The notes beneath the pieces are model-generated. The model was not told the origin of the DNA. It did not search any database and saw only the letters and a list, made by a program, of their open reading frames with translations. A DNA stretch of 19,635 bases, from contig JAIPHI010000026.1 of the NCBI GenBank assembly GCA_021735285.1, positions 1 to 19,635 on the forward strand, read 5' to 3'. The position numbers and the translations under genes are program-made. Below, one piece after another: positions 1 through 8,440 of the stretch (the stretch's first letter is position 1; every line of letters begins with the position of its first letter). The DNA is from Fidelibacterota bacterium. GTDB taxonomy: Bacteria > Fidelibacterota > UBA2242 > JAFGTP01.

Positions 1-1
1 C

Positions 2-313
2 TTCAGTAGAATGGCATCAATTATATTTTCGGGCTTGAAGGAGGCCGAAATAAAAAAGGTTGCCTGGTCTGCAGTTCGTTATCTAAAAAAATATAATTCC
101 GGTATTGAGATTCTGGGGCCAACCCCGGCACCCATTAGTAAAATCAAGAATAGGTATAGATATTTGGCAATTTTAAAATCCCGTAAAGAACGGGATGAAA
201 ATGGCGCTCTTCTAAGAAGATTACTTAAAAAATTTTTGCATTCAAAGCAATATAAAAAATTATCAAGAAGAGTGAGGATTAGTATTGACATTGATCCTAT
301 TGATTTATTATAG
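2..313 (+). CDS. priA: PriA, primosomal replication-restart helicase (C-terminal fragment)
   Basis: Only the last 103 codons are in the window; the reading frame is open through the left edge, so the ATG at 11 is internal. PriA is the 3'-5' DNA helicase that recognises stalled or repaired forks and reloads the replisome. The visible part matches the C-terminal domain: it opens FSRM, as in the family's PPFS-x-hydrophobic segment, then has ILGPTPAPISKIKNRYRY (family ILGPAPAP-x5-RYRY), then ends RVRISIDIDPIDLL, the usual RxxIDVDPxxLL terminus. The helicase motifs and zinc-binding cysteines would lie upstream and cannot be checked. The next gene, gpmI, starts 104 bases downstream. I am confident of the family, on the basis of the two terminal motifs. 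Confidence 0.9.
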   Translation, partial: FSRMASIIFSGLKEAEIKKVAWSAVRYLKKYNSGIEILGPTPAPISKIKNRYRYLAILKSRKERDENGALLRRLLKKFLHSKQYKKLSRRVRISIDIDPIDLL

Positions 314-353
314 ACGAATCCGGAACTTATAGCTGTTTAATATTTAAGTAAAA

Positions 354-362
354 TGATATAAA
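354..362 (+). promoter_or_regulatory. Possible extended -10 promoter before gpmI
   Basis: The string TGATATAAA fits an extended -10 element (TG-N-TATAAT) with one mismatch. It lies 55 bases before the gpmI start, in the 104-base priA-gpmI gap. There is no good -35 hexamer at the expected distance, and AT-rich DNA gives such matches by chance, so this is only a candidate. Confidence 0.25.
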
Positions 363-417
363 TTTAGATGATTTTTGAAATTAATAATAAAAAGTTAATA
401 AAATCAGGAGATTAGAT

Positions 418-1971
418 ATGAAAAAACCAGTATGCATAATTGTTCGTGATGGTTGGGGTATTAATGAAAAAGAGGAAGGCAATGCAGCCATTGCTGCTAA
501 TACTCCCAATTGTGATAAATATAAAGAAAAATATCCTTACAGTGTTTTAAAAGCCTCGGGCGAGGCAGTTGGATTGCCGGCTGGATTTCAAGGTTCCAGT
601 GAAGTCGGCCATTTGAATATGGGGGCCGGACGGATTGTAGTGCAAGAGATGAAAAGGGTCTTCGATGGTATTGATCAGGGTACAATCTTTAAAAGTGATA
701 AATGGAAAAATTTCATAGCTGATTGGAAAGAGAATCAGTCAAGCTTGCACCTTATGGGTCTGCTTCAGGATCAGGGCGTGCATGCTCATCAGGACCATCT
801 TTTTACTGTCATGCGTGAAGCCAGAAAAGAGTATCCGGAAGGCAAAATAGTAATTCATCCTTTTCTTGATGGTCGTGATACACCTCCCAAAAGTTCAGCA
901 ACTTTTATCAAAGATTTAGAAGCTGTAATGGAAGAAGTTGGCAACTGTCAGGTGGGGACTGCGATGGGGCGCTTTTATGGCATGGACAGATCGGAAAATT
1001 GGGATATTACTGATAAGGCCTTTAATTGTATAGTAAATGCTAAAGGCAGACAGGCTGATGATCTTCTGGAAGCTGTGAAATATTCCTATGAACATGATAA
1101 GACACCGGACAATGTAGATATGTTTGATGAATATATTCCACCTCATGTATTTGGTGATTATCAGGGTGTGGGGGATGGTGATTGTGTTTTTCATACTAAT
1201 TACAGGCAGGATCGAGCTATCCAATTGACTAAAGCCTTTGTAGAATCAGACTATCCCGGTAGTCCTGAAAGACGTCCGGAGGTTAGTTATTTGGGTATGA
1301 CACAATATTATGACGAGTTTGATCAATGTTTGATTGAGTCCATGACTTCCGGTGGTGGAATGGAGAATTTGCTTGGTCAAGTGATTTCAGAACAGGGCTT
1401 AAAACAGCTGCGAATAGCAGAAACACAAAAATTTCGGCACGTAACCAGTTTCTTTAATGGTAAAAAAACAACTCCCTATGAAAATGAAGACCAGGTTGAA
1501 ATCAAAAGTAAGATCGACCCTTCTGCCTATGCCAGTCAACCTCAGATGGAAGCCTATAAAGTAACCGAAGAAGTACTCAAAAGGCTTGAGGATAATCCCT
1601 ATGACCTGGTTGTTATTAACTTTGCCAATGGTGATATGGTTGGCCATACAGGTAATTTTGAGGCTGCTAAAAAAGCTATCGAAGTTGTTGATGAATGTGT
1701 AGGTAAAGTTGTTGATAGAGTACTGGAAATTGGAGGTGAACTCCTGGTGACAGCGGACCATGGTAATTCTGAACAAATGATAGATTACGAAACAGGTGAA
1801 CCAAAGACTGCCCATACTACATTTCCGGTTGAATGCTTCTATATTTCTAACAATGAGGGTGTCGCGATGAAAGAAGACGGTATCCTTTCGGATATTGCTA
1901 CTACCGCTCTGAAATTAAAAGGCATTGATATACCTGAGGAAATGACCGCTGATGTTTTAGTCAAAGAATAG
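418..1971 (+). CDS. gpmI: 2,3-bisphosphoglycerate-independent phosphoglycerate mutase
   Basis: Cytosolic glycolytic enzyme that interconverts 3- and 2-phosphoglycerate through a phosphoserine intermediate and two Mn ions. The 517-residue length is normal (family about 510). Known catalytic and metal-binding positions of the alkaline phosphatase superfamily fold are all recognisable: D11 in DGWG, nucleophile S61 in SSEVGHLNMGAGR, the GVHAH histidines at 122/124, R153-D154 in LDGRD, R185 and R191, R263 and R266 in NYRQDR, D406 and H410 in NGDMVGH, D447-H448 in ADHGN, and H466. Two motif variants stand out: VRDGWG where LDGWG is usual, and Ser rather than Asn just before the catalytic serine. 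The ATG has an AGGAG at 406-410, seven bases upstream. A terminator follows, so the gene is probably the end of its transcript and separate from uppS. Confidence 0.97.
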   Translation: MKKPVCIIVRDGWGINEKEEGNAAIAANTPNCDKYKEKYPYSVLKASGEAVGLPAGFQGSSEVGHLNMGAGRIVVQEMKRVFDGIDQGTIFKSDKWKNFIADWKENQSSLHLMGLLQDQGVHAHQDHLFTVMREARKEYPEGKIVIHPFLDGRDTPPKSSATFIKDLEAVMEEVGNCQVGTAMGRFYGMDRSENWDITDKAFNCIVNAKGRQADDLLEAVKYSYEHDKTPDNVDMFDEYIPPHVFGDYQGVGDGDCVFHTNYRQDRAIQLTKAFVESDYPGSPERRPEVSYLGMTQYYDEFDQCLIESMTSGGGMENLLGQVISEQGLKQLRIAETQKFRHVTSFFNGKKTTPYENEDQVEIKSKIDPSAYASQPQMEAYKVTEEVLKRLEDNPYDLVVINFANGDMVGHTGNFEAAKKAIEVVDECVGKVVDRVLEIGGELLVTADHGNSEQMIDYETGEPKTAHTTFPVECFYISNNEGVAMKEDGILSDIATTALKLKGIDIPEEMTADVLVKE

Positions 1972-1989
1972 AATGATTATTTAAGCAGG

Positions 1990-2031
1990 AGGCCTAGCAG
2001 GTTATTCATTCTCTGCTAGGCTTTATATTTT
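1990..2031 (+). terminator. Rho-independent terminator after gpmI
   Basis: A perfect 9-base-pair inverted repeat, GCCTAGCAG (1992-2000) and CTGCTAGGC (2013-2021), encloses a 12-base loop. It can be extended by wobble and A-T pairs at its base. It is followed by the T-rich tract TTTATATTTTC. It lies about 20 bases after the gpmI stop and separates gpmI from the uppS cluster. Confidence 0.85.
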
Positions 2032-2159
2032 CATGGCCGAGATTTACAATTTTAACTATCTTTTCATCTGTCAAGATTGTCGTGCCTTATGTGTTGATTT
2101 TGTAGCAAGATAAATTTAATTTCAGAGGCCATAATCTATTTGGGTTTTATTGTTTATAA

Positions 2160-2918
2160 ATGAGTAAAAAAATAGAAAAAAGAAGAGCAGAAATTGTTGC
2201 AGGTGAAAACATTCCCCAACACATTGCTATCATTATGGATGGCAATGGTAGATGGGCCAAAGAAAAAAACCGTCCCCGGGTTTTTGGTCATAGAGAAGGG
2301 ATCAATTCTGTTCGAGATGTAACCCGTGAGTGTGGGAAGCTGGGTGTTGAAGTATTAACGCTTTATACTTTTTCAGTTGAAAATTGGTCGCGGCCAAGAA
2401 ATGAAATCTCGGCTTTGATGAAACTCCTGGTTTCTACAGTAAAACGGGAAGTAAAAGAATTAAATAAAAACAATGTTCAATTGTCACTGATCGGTCAGAT
2501 AGAAGACTTGCCTGATGATCCCCGACAAGAACTTTTAAAAGGTGTAGAGAAAACGAGCCGCAATACAGGCTTACAATTGAACCTGGCTCTCAGCTATGGA
2601 GGCCGTCAGGAGATAATTCATGGAGTCAAACAAATTGCTAAGAAGATAGAGCAAGGAAAATTGAGCAGCAAAGATATTGATGAAAAAGTTTTCGCTGATC
2701 ATTTGTTTACAGCTGGACTGCCTGATCCTGACCTCCTTATCAGAACCAGTGGAGAGATGAGAGTTAGCAATTTTTTACTCTGGCAGATGGCCTATACTGA
2801 AATATATGTAACCCAAACTTATTGGCCTGATTTCCGAGAAATGGAACTTTTGAAGGCAATAAACGATTATCAAAGACGAGAAAGAAGATTTGGTAAAACT
2901 AGCGAGCAAGTTAAATAA
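2160..2918 (+). CDS. uppS: Undecaprenyl diphosphate synthase (cis-prenyltransferase)
   Basis: Makes the C55 undecaprenyl diphosphate carrier for peptidoglycan and O-antigen by successive cis additions of isopentenyl diphosphate to farnesyl diphosphate; a soluble or membrane-associated cytoplasmic enzyme. All the UppS signature blocks are present in the 252-residue protein: IIMDGNGRWA with catalytic D27, GHREG with H44, TLYTFSVENWSRP at 68-79, and RTSGE-x-R-x-SNFLLWQ at 195-209. The start is constrained: a TAA lies directly before the ATG in the same frame, and the catalytic motif begins about 25 residues later. I see no clear Shine-Dalgarno sequence. It is the first gene of the envelope block and is followed after 20 bases by bamA, an order typical of FCB bacteria. 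The usual partner cdsA is not present. Confidence 0.97.
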   Translation: MSKKIEKRRAEIVAGENIPQHIAIIMDGNGRWAKEKNRPRVFGHREGINSVRDVTRECGKLGVEVLTLYTFSVENWSRPRNEISALMKLLVSTVKREVKELNKNNVQLSLIGQIEDLPDDPRQELLKGVEKTSRNTGLQLNLALSYGGRQEIIHGVKQIAKKIEQGKLSSKDIDEKVFADHLFTAGLPDPDLLIRTSGEMRVSNFLLWQMAYTEIYVTQTYWPDFREMELLKAINDYQRRERRFGKTSEQVK

Positions 2919-2938
2919 AGACAAAGGTATTAATATTC

Positions 2939-5314
2939 ATGATGCATAAATTAGTACGAGTTGGAACGCTTATTTCTCTAATTTTAATAAGTCTGTTAAC
3001 GGCCCAACAAAGAATGCCATCAAAAGAGGTAAAAGTATTGGGAGTCACAGTAAAGGGCAATAAGACAATCTCTGATAATAGTGTAAGAGTTCAGAGTGGC
3101 CTGATAGAAGGTGAAACAGTTACCCGCTCAAAAGTAGAAGATGCAATTACTAAACTCTGGAATTTAGGTTTTTTTGGTAATGTCCAGATTTATGTAGAAA
3201 AATCTACTGATGAAGGTGTGTTTTTATTAATAGAGCTGGAAGAATATCCTCGAGTTAGGAAATATGAATTTAAAGGCAATAAGAAAGTAAGCACATCCAA
3301 AATTAAAGAAGAGACAAATATAAATTTTGAAAATATATTAAAACCTCACATTATTAATAAAACAAAACGGAAGATAAAAGAATTATATGCTGATAAAGGC
3401 TTCTTGCGAACGGAAATTACGACCGAGACTTTTGATACGGAAGATGGTAAGGGAAAAAGGGTAGTATTCCATATTAAAGAGAATGAAAAGGTAAGAATTG
3501 ACGAAATTAAATTTGCAGGTAATAAAGAATTTTCCGACTGGCGTTTGCATCGGGTCATGAAAGATACCAAAGAAAGGTTTTTGTTATTTTTTAGAGTTGG
3601 TAAGTTTGAAGAGGAAAAATATGAGGAGGATAAAAAGAAATTATATTCTTTTTATAGAAAAGAGGGCTATCGGGATTTTGAAATTCTTTCCGATACGATT
3701 TACTACACTGATAATAAGAAAAGAATGAATATTAAATTATCATTATATGAAGGTGAACGATATAAATATAGAAATATCACATTTTCAGGGAATAGTGATT
3801 ACCCGGACAAGGTACTTAAAAATCTGCTCGATGTAGAGTCAGGAGATTGGTATAATGAACAAAAATTTCAGAGAAACCTACAGGAGAATGTGGCCGGTCT
3901 ATATATGAACAACGGTTATCTATATACCAATGTTCAACCTCAGGAGATCCCGGTTGGAGATAATCAGGTAGATATTCATATTAAGGTCAATAAGAACCAT
4001 CAGGTTGAAGTTGGTCAGATAATGATTGCGGGTAATGATAAGACTTTTGATACTGTTATCAGACGTAATATGAAAATATATCCGGGTCAGCTTTTTGATA
4101 GAGCTGCTCTTCAAAGGAGTTTGCGAGAATTGCATATGTTGAATTATTTTTCCGAAGTAACTCCCGAAGTGCTTCCTGTGGAAGAAGATGAGGTTGATCT
4201 GGAGGTCTCTGTTAAGGAAAAATCCTCGGACAGATTGAATTTTTCTGTAAGTTACAGTCAGATCCATGGGCTAATTGGTGGGGGTGGAGTTACTTTTAAT
4301 AATTTTCTAGGCCGTGGACAACAGCTTCAGTTTAGTTATCAACGCGGAACTCAGTATTCTTTTGCAGGCAGTGGCGCCAATCCTTATCAATCTCTGTCCG
4401 TAGGATTTACTGAACCCTGGTTATTTAACACCCCTAATCTGGTAGGAGCAAGCTTCCAGTATATGGAACAGGGCTCCGGAACTTTACGCTATTATCCTTA
4501 TGATTTAAGAAAAATCGGAGGATCACTCAGATACGGGAGAAGATTTCGCTGGCCGGATAATTATTTCCAGGGAAGCTGGTCAATTAGCTATAATAAAAAA
4601 GAGTACAGTAATATTGATGAAGGATATGAGAATTATTTGAAAAACCAGCTTTATGGTCATACAAGACTAACAGAAGTTCAACTTAGTCAGATTATCAGCA
4701 GAGACAGTAGGGATATGCCGGAATTTCCTACTCAAGGATCTCAATTTACATGGCGGGCTTCTTTATCCGGAGGACCTCTGGGTGGTAATGAAGCCTATCA
4801 TAAACATAGAGTAACTTTTAAATTTTTCTCACCTCTCTTCTGGGAATTCGTTTTGATGAATAATATGGAATTTGGAGTCATTGAGCAAATTGGTAAAGAT
4901 GGGATTGTACCCCCGGAAGAGCGTTTTATCATGGGTGGAGCCGGGATGATCTATGGAGTTCCTCTCAGAGGTTATGAAGACAATAGGGTTGGCCCTCTAT
5001 ATTCTTCAAATAGTTACTATTTAATGGGTGGCAAGAGCCTTTTTAAATATTCCATGGAATTTAGGCTTTCTATTTCTAAGCAACCTACCATTTATGCATT
5101 GACTTTTGCAGAGGCTGGTAATGTGTGGCAATCCTTTGCTAATACAGATCCTTTTGATCTCAAAAGATCGGCTGGAGCAGGAATTCGCTTTATTATGCCT
5201 CAGCTTGGCATGATTGGTGTTGATTTTGGATATGGCTTTGACAATATGGACCCGCGTGGTTTTGGTGGACCTGAAGGCTGGAAGACTCATTTTATTTTTG
5301 GAAGGCAATTTTAA
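2939..5314 (+). CDS. bamA: BamA, outer-membrane beta-barrel assembly factor (Omp85)
   Basis: Central subunit of the BAM complex, which folds and inserts beta-barrel proteins into the outer membrane. The 791-residue protein has an N-terminal signal peptide (hydrophobic residues 8-22, ending near TAQ). Five POTRA repeats follow, at roughly 31-103, 104-183, 184-273, 274-353 and 354-427, each carrying the hydrophobic-x-GN-type turn (VKGNK, FKGNK, FAGNK, FSGNS, IAGND). The Omp85 barrel runs from about 430 to the end and contains PLRGYEDN, the family's lid-loop (V/L)RG(Y/F) motif. It terminates in phenylalanine, as barrel substrates of BAM do. Two consecutive ATG codons (2939 and 2942) make the start uncertain by one residue. 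Upstream uppS and downstream ompH/skp fit the conserved order. Confidence 0.96.
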   Translation: MMHKLVRVGTLISLILISLLTAQQRMPSKEVKVLGVTVKGNKTISDNSVRVQSGLIEGETVTRSKVEDAITKLWNLGFFGNVQIYVEKSTDEGVFLLIELEEYPRVRKYEFKGNKKVSTSKIKEETNINFENILKPHIINKTKRKIKELYADKGFLRTEITTETFDTEDGKGKRVVFHIKENEKVRIDEIKFAGNKEFSDWRLHRVMKDTKERFLLFFRVGKFEEEKYEEDKKKLYSFYRKEGYRDFEILSDTIYYTDNKKRMNIKLSLYEGERYKYRNITFSGNSDYPDKVLKNLLDVESGDWYNEQKFQRNLQENVAGLYMNNGYLYTNVQPQEIPVGDNQVDIHIKVNKNHQVEVGQIMIAGNDKTFDTVIRRNMKIYPGQLFDRAALQRSLRELHMLNYFSEVTPEVLPVEEDEVDLEVSVKEKSSDRLNFSVSYSQIHGLIGGGGVTFNNFLGRGQQLQFSYQRGTQYSFAGSGANPYQSLSVGFTEPWLFNTPNLVGASFQYMEQGSGTLRYYPYDLRKIGGSLRYGRRFRWPDNYFQGSWSISYNKKEYSNIDEGYENYLKNQLYGHTRLTEVQLSQIISRDSRDMPEFPTQGSQFTWRASLSGGPLGGNEAYHKHRVTFKFFSPLFWEFVLMNNMEFGVIEQIGKDGIVPPEERFIMGGAGMIYGVPLRGYEDNRVGPLYSSNSYYLMGGKSLFKYSMEFRLSISKQPTIYALTFAEAGNVWQSFANTDPFDLKRSAGAGIRFIMPQLGMIGVDFGYGFDNMDPRGFGGPEGWKTHFIFGRQF

Positions 5315-5466
5315 TGAAGGAAGTGCAGGCATTCACTCCATATCTTTATTTTATAAAGGGACATAAATATAAAAATAGCCGTTCCAATTTTTATTTAAGA
5401 ATATTTTAAATATTTTTTCAAGGGTAGTACTCGAAAGGGAATTCTTAATCAATAAAACATTAATCT

Positions 5467-5472
5467 AGGAGG
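5467..5472 (+). promoter_or_regulatory. Shine-Dalgarno site for ompH (GTG start)
   Basis: A perfect AGGAGG ends five bases before the GTG at 5478. This supports GTG as the start codon and shows that the host ribosome uses strong Shine-Dalgarno pairing. Confidence 0.8.
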
Positions 5473-5477
5473 AAAAA

Positions 5478-6002
5478 GTGAAAAAACTTACTTTGATAGC
5501 CCTAACATTGGTTCTTATATTGTCGGGATTTACACCCCTGCACGCAGAATTAAAAATAGGGTTTGTTAACACTCAGAGAATCATGCAGGAATGGGACGAG
5601 GCCAGAGAAGCTCAGAAGAAACTTGATGAAAAAAGCAAGGAATTGCAGAGTGAATATCAGGATATGCTGGGCAGACTCGACAGCATGAATCAAACTTTTG
5701 AAAAACAAAAAATGATGATGAGTGATGAACGGCGTCAGCAAAAAGAACAGGAAATCATGCAGTTTAGGCAGCAAGTTCAACAATACCAGATGCAGAAACT
5801 GGGTCCGCAAGGAGAAATATATCAAATTCAACAGGAATTGACTCAGCCTGTCCTGGAAAAAATACAGAAAGTAATTCAACAAATTGGAGATGATAATAAT
5901 TACGATTATATTCTAGATTCTGTCTCAGGCAATATTTTATATGCGGCCCAGGCTCACGATCTAACAGACAAGGTAATATATCAATTAAACAGGTCTGAAT
6001 AG
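5478..6002 (+). CDS. Skp/OmpH-family periplasmic chaperone
   Basis: Periplasmic holdase that is expected to carry unfolded outer-membrane proteins to BamA. The 174-residue product has a classic signal peptide (MKK, a hydrophobic core, then LHA before residue 24). The mature start is KIGFVNTQRIM, matching the OmpH family's IGYVD-x-(Q/E)-(R/K)-(I/V) opening. A long Gln/Glu/Lys-rich region at about 36-115 should form the coiled-coil tentacles. The C-terminal DYILDSVSGNILYA matches the closing strand of the body domain. It starts at GTG behind AGGAGG. The 163-base gap from bamA is the largest inside the envelope block and may hold a promoter, while lpxD follows after only 2 bases. Many Bacteroidetes carry two tandem ompH copies; here there is one. 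Confidence 0.92.
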   Translation: MKKLTLIALTLVLILSGFTPLHAELKIGFVNTQRIMQEWDEAREAQKKLDEKSKELQSEYQDMLGRLDSMNQTFEKQKMMMSDERRQQKEQEIMQFRQQVQQYQMQKLGPQGEIYQIQQELTQPVLEKIQKVIQQIGDDNNYDYILDSVSGNILYAAQAHDLTDKVIYQLNRSE

Positions 6003-6004
6003 TA

Positions 6005-7027
6005 TTGAAGTTAACTCTAAATAAAATTGCAGAAATAGTCGATGGAGACCTTGAGGGGGATGGTTCTGCTATTGTGCATGACGTAGCAGAAATACAAAAT
6101 GCGGGAAAGGGAGAAATAACATTTCTTGGTAATCCTAAATATGAGCATTTTGTCAATGATACTGAAGCCGAGGCCATTATTGTTGATCAGGATTATGATG
6201 GTCAATATAAGAATTTGATCAAGGTCAAAAATGTAAATTTGGCCTTTTCAAAAATGTTGGATCATTTCCGACCTTCACCTCCTAAACCGGAACCAAAAAT
6301 TGAAAAAAGTGCATTTGTCTCAGAAAAAGCAATCCTTGGCGTAGATATTTATATTGGTCACAATGTGGTTGTTGAAGACGGGGCTGTGATTGAAAATGGG
6401 GCCGTCATAAAGAGTAATTCATATATTGGTGTGGATTCCCGGGTGGGAGCAAATGCGTTAATTAATCCCAGAGTGACTATCTACCACAATTGTACTATTG
6501 GAGAGGATGTTATAATTCACAGTGGAACTGTGATAGGTAGTGATGGTTATGGCTATACTCGTACAGATGGCGGTATAGAAAAGATTCCACAAAAAGGTGG
6601 AGTTGTAATTGAAGATAATGTTGAAGTAGGTGCAAACTGTACAATTGATAGAGGAACTATTAGCGATACCCGGATTGGCAGAGGCACTAAATTGGATAAC
6701 TTGATTCAACTGGGTCATAATGTCAAAGTTGGAAAATATTGCTTTATAGTTGCCCAAACTGGCATTGCTGGTAGCACTACAATAGAAGATGGAGTGACGA
6801 TTGCTGGCCAGGTCGGAATCGCCGGCCATATAAGAATTGGAAAGGGTGCCAGGATTGCTGCTAAATCAGGAATTACAAAAGATGTTCCACCTGACACCAC
6901 AATGTTTTGGTATCCGGCTAGAGAGCAGAGGCAGGCCCGCAAGGATATAATTAATATCAGACGTATTTCAAAATTGAAAGATAGGGTTAAAGAATTAGAA
7001 AAAATAATTGAAACAAAGAAGGGGTAG
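6005..7027 (+). CDS. lpxD: UDP-3-O-acylglucosamine N-acyltransferase LpxD
   Basis: Third step of lipid A synthesis: it transfers a 3-hydroxyacyl chain from acyl-ACP to the 2-amino group of UDP-3-O-acyl-glucosamine in the cytoplasm. The 340-residue protein has the N-terminal uridine-binding domain (about 1-95), then a left-handed beta-helix of hexapeptide repeats (about 100-290), then a C-terminal helix (305-337). Diagnostic blocks are GTVIGSDGYGY (174-184), GANCTIDRGT, and DNLIQLGHNVKVG with the catalytic H238. It starts at TTG, 2 bases after the ompH stop. No other start fits, because MKLTLNKIAEIV is where LpxD proteins normally begin. It is very probably translated together with ompH and the fused lpxC-fabZ gene, 3 bases downstream. 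Confidence 0.96.
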   Translation: MKLTLNKIAEIVDGDLEGDGSAIVHDVAEIQNAGKGEITFLGNPKYEHFVNDTEAEAIIVDQDYDGQYKNLIKVKNVNLAFSKMLDHFRPSPPKPEPKIEKSAFVSEKAILGVDIYIGHNVVVEDGAVIENGAVIKSNSYIGVDSRVGANALINPRVTIYHNCTIGEDVIIHSGTVIGSDGYGYTRTDGGIEKIPQKGGVVIEDNVEVGANCTIDRGTISDTRIGRGTKLDNLIQLGHNVKVGKYCFIVAQTGIAGSTTIEDGVTIAGQVGIAGHIRIGKGARIAAKSGITKDVPPDTTMFWYPAREQRQARKDIINIRRISKLKDRVKELEKIIETKKG

Positions 7028-7030
7028 GTT

Positions 7031-8440
7031 TTGAGAAATCAGCGTACTATTGAAGAAGCTGTTTCCGTCTCTGGAAAAGGATTGCACACAGGGGTCAAGT
7101 CAACTCTTACGTTTAAACCGGCACCTGAAAATACCGGATATGTTTTTGTTCGGACTGATTTGGAAGAAAATCCCGAAATTAAAGCTGATATCGATCATGT
7201 TGTTGATATTTCCAGGGGCACTACTTTAGAGCAGAATGGCCACAAAATGCATACTGTGGAACATGTTTTGGCAGCTCTGGCGGGCTTGGGAATCAATAAT
7301 GTCTATTTGGAAGTTGATAATATCGAACCGCCGGTTTGTGACGGAAGTGCAATAGAATTTGTAGAAGCCTTGCAGAAAGCAGGAATAGTTGAACAAAATA
7401 TTCCACAACCTGTCCTTAAGATTGATAAAATTATCCAGTATGGAAAGCCGGAATCTGAGGCGGAAATTCATGTCGTGCCATCGGAGACCTTTGCTGTTAC
7501 CTTTTTGGTAGATTACGACATAGCTGAATTGGGAGCCCAATATACTGCTACTTATGATCTGGAGGGTGAGTTTGTGGAAGAATATGCACCAGCCCGAACA
7601 TTTTGTTTCTTGAGTGAGGTTGAACAGCTCAAAGAACAGGGCCTGATCAAAGGCGGTGATGTAGATAATGCAATTGTATTTATTGATAAGCAAATCGACC
7701 AGGAAGAAGTAGATAGGATTAAAAATCTCTTCACCATTGATCAGGATGTGAAGTTGGGGGATAACGGCATTTTGAATAATATCGAACAACGCTTTTATAA
7801 TGAACCAGTGCGCCATAAAATGGTCGATCTAATTGGCGATCTGGCTTTGTTGGGAGTGCCTATCGTAGGTCATATCCTTGCTGCTCGCAGTGGGCATAAG
7901 CACAATGTGGAATTGGTTAAAAAAATTAAAAAAGAATATAATAAAAAATTAATTCAAAACAAATTTCAGGATGAACCTCAAGATAAAGCTTTTCTGGATA
8001 TTAGAGCTATCCAGAAGATTCTTCCTCATCGCTATCCATTTTTATTAATTGATCGTATTGTGGATTTGATACCAGGGGAAAAAGTGCATGCCTATAAGAA
8101 TGTTTCGATGAATGAACAATTTTTTCAGGGCCATTTTCCCGGTGAACCTATTATGCCGGGTGTTTTGATATTAGAGGCTTTGGCCCAGGCCGGTGGCCTT
8201 TTATTGTTAAATTCTGAGGATAAGGCTGAAGAAAAACTGGTCTTTTTTACAGGTCTCGATAAAGTTCGCTTTCGGGATCCTGTCGTCCCTGGCGATCAAT
8301 TGCAACTGAAAGTTGAATTGCTCAAATACAGATTGAAAATGTGTAAGTTGAAGGGTATTGCTTTTGTGAAAGATAAAAAAGTGGCAGAAGCCACAATGAT
8401 GGCCTCAGTTGTTGACAAAGAGCGGGGCCACAATGTCTAA
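7031..8440 (+). CDS. lpxC-fabZ: Fused UDP-3-O-acyl-GlcNAc deacetylase LpxC / 3-hydroxyacyl-ACP dehydratase FabZ
   Basis: One 469-residue polypeptide carries two enzymes. Residues 1 to about 300 are LpxC, the zinc deacetylase that commits UDP-3-O-acyl-GlcNAc to lipid A: HTVEH with base E77 and zinc ligand H78, RHKMVDLIGD with zinc ligands H262 and D266, and H289 in ARSGHKHN. After a Lys-rich linker (about 296-320), residues 321-469 are FabZ, which dehydrates 3-hydroxyacyl-ACP in fatty-acid elongation: LPHRYPFLLIDR, catalytic H368 in QGHFPGEPIMPGVLI and E382 in LEALAQ. Both active sites look intact. Both enzymes compete for 3-hydroxyacyl chains, so fusion may balance lipid A against phospholipid (inference). 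The fusion is known in Bacteroidetes and relatives. The TTG start gives MRNQRTI, the usual LpxC N terminus. Its stop overlaps the lpxA start. Confidence 0.97.
   Translation: MRNQRTIEEAVSVSGKGLHTGVKSTLTFKPAPENTGYVFVRTDLEENPEIKADIDHVVDISRGTTLEQNGHKMHTVEHVLAALAGLGINNVYLEVDNIEPPVCDGSAIEFVEALQKAGIVEQNIPQPVLKIDKIIQYGKPESEAEIHVVPSETFAVTFLVDYDIAELGAQYTATYDLEGEFVEEYAPARTFCFLSEVEQLKEQGLIKGGDVDNAIVFIDKQIDQEEVDRIKNLFTIDQDVKLGDNGILNNIEQRFYNEPVRHKMVDLIGDLALLGVPIVGHILAARSGHKHNVELVKKIKKEYNKKLIQNKFQDEPQDKAFLDIRAIQKILPHRYPFLLIDRIVDLIPGEKVHAYKNVSMNEQFFQGHFPGEPIMPGVLILEALAQAGGLLLLNSEDKAEEKLVFFTGLDKVRFRDPVVPGDQLQLKVELLKYRLKMCKLKGIAFVKDKKVAEATMMASVVDKERGHNV

Noticed and set aside
1399..1815. Antisense open frame of 138 codons opposite gpmI
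   Set aside because: A shadow of gpmI codon usage, covering conserved active-site sequence on the other strand. No independent evidence of coding.
5390..5418. ATTTAA/TTAAAT hairpin followed by T-run, as a terminator after bamA
   Set aside because: Only six A-T pairs, too weak, and about 80 bases past the bamA stop.
7226..7816. Long antisense open frame (196 codons) opposite lpxC
   Set aside because: It lies fully opposite a well-conserved gene, has no ribosome site or recognisable domain, and its composition reflects the complementary strand of LpxC codons.
8409..8432. Upstream extension of lpxA starting eight codons earlier
   Set aside because: It would lie wholly inside the fabZ coding end, and LpxA proteins begin at MSKIHPTAIIG, matching the ATG at 8433.
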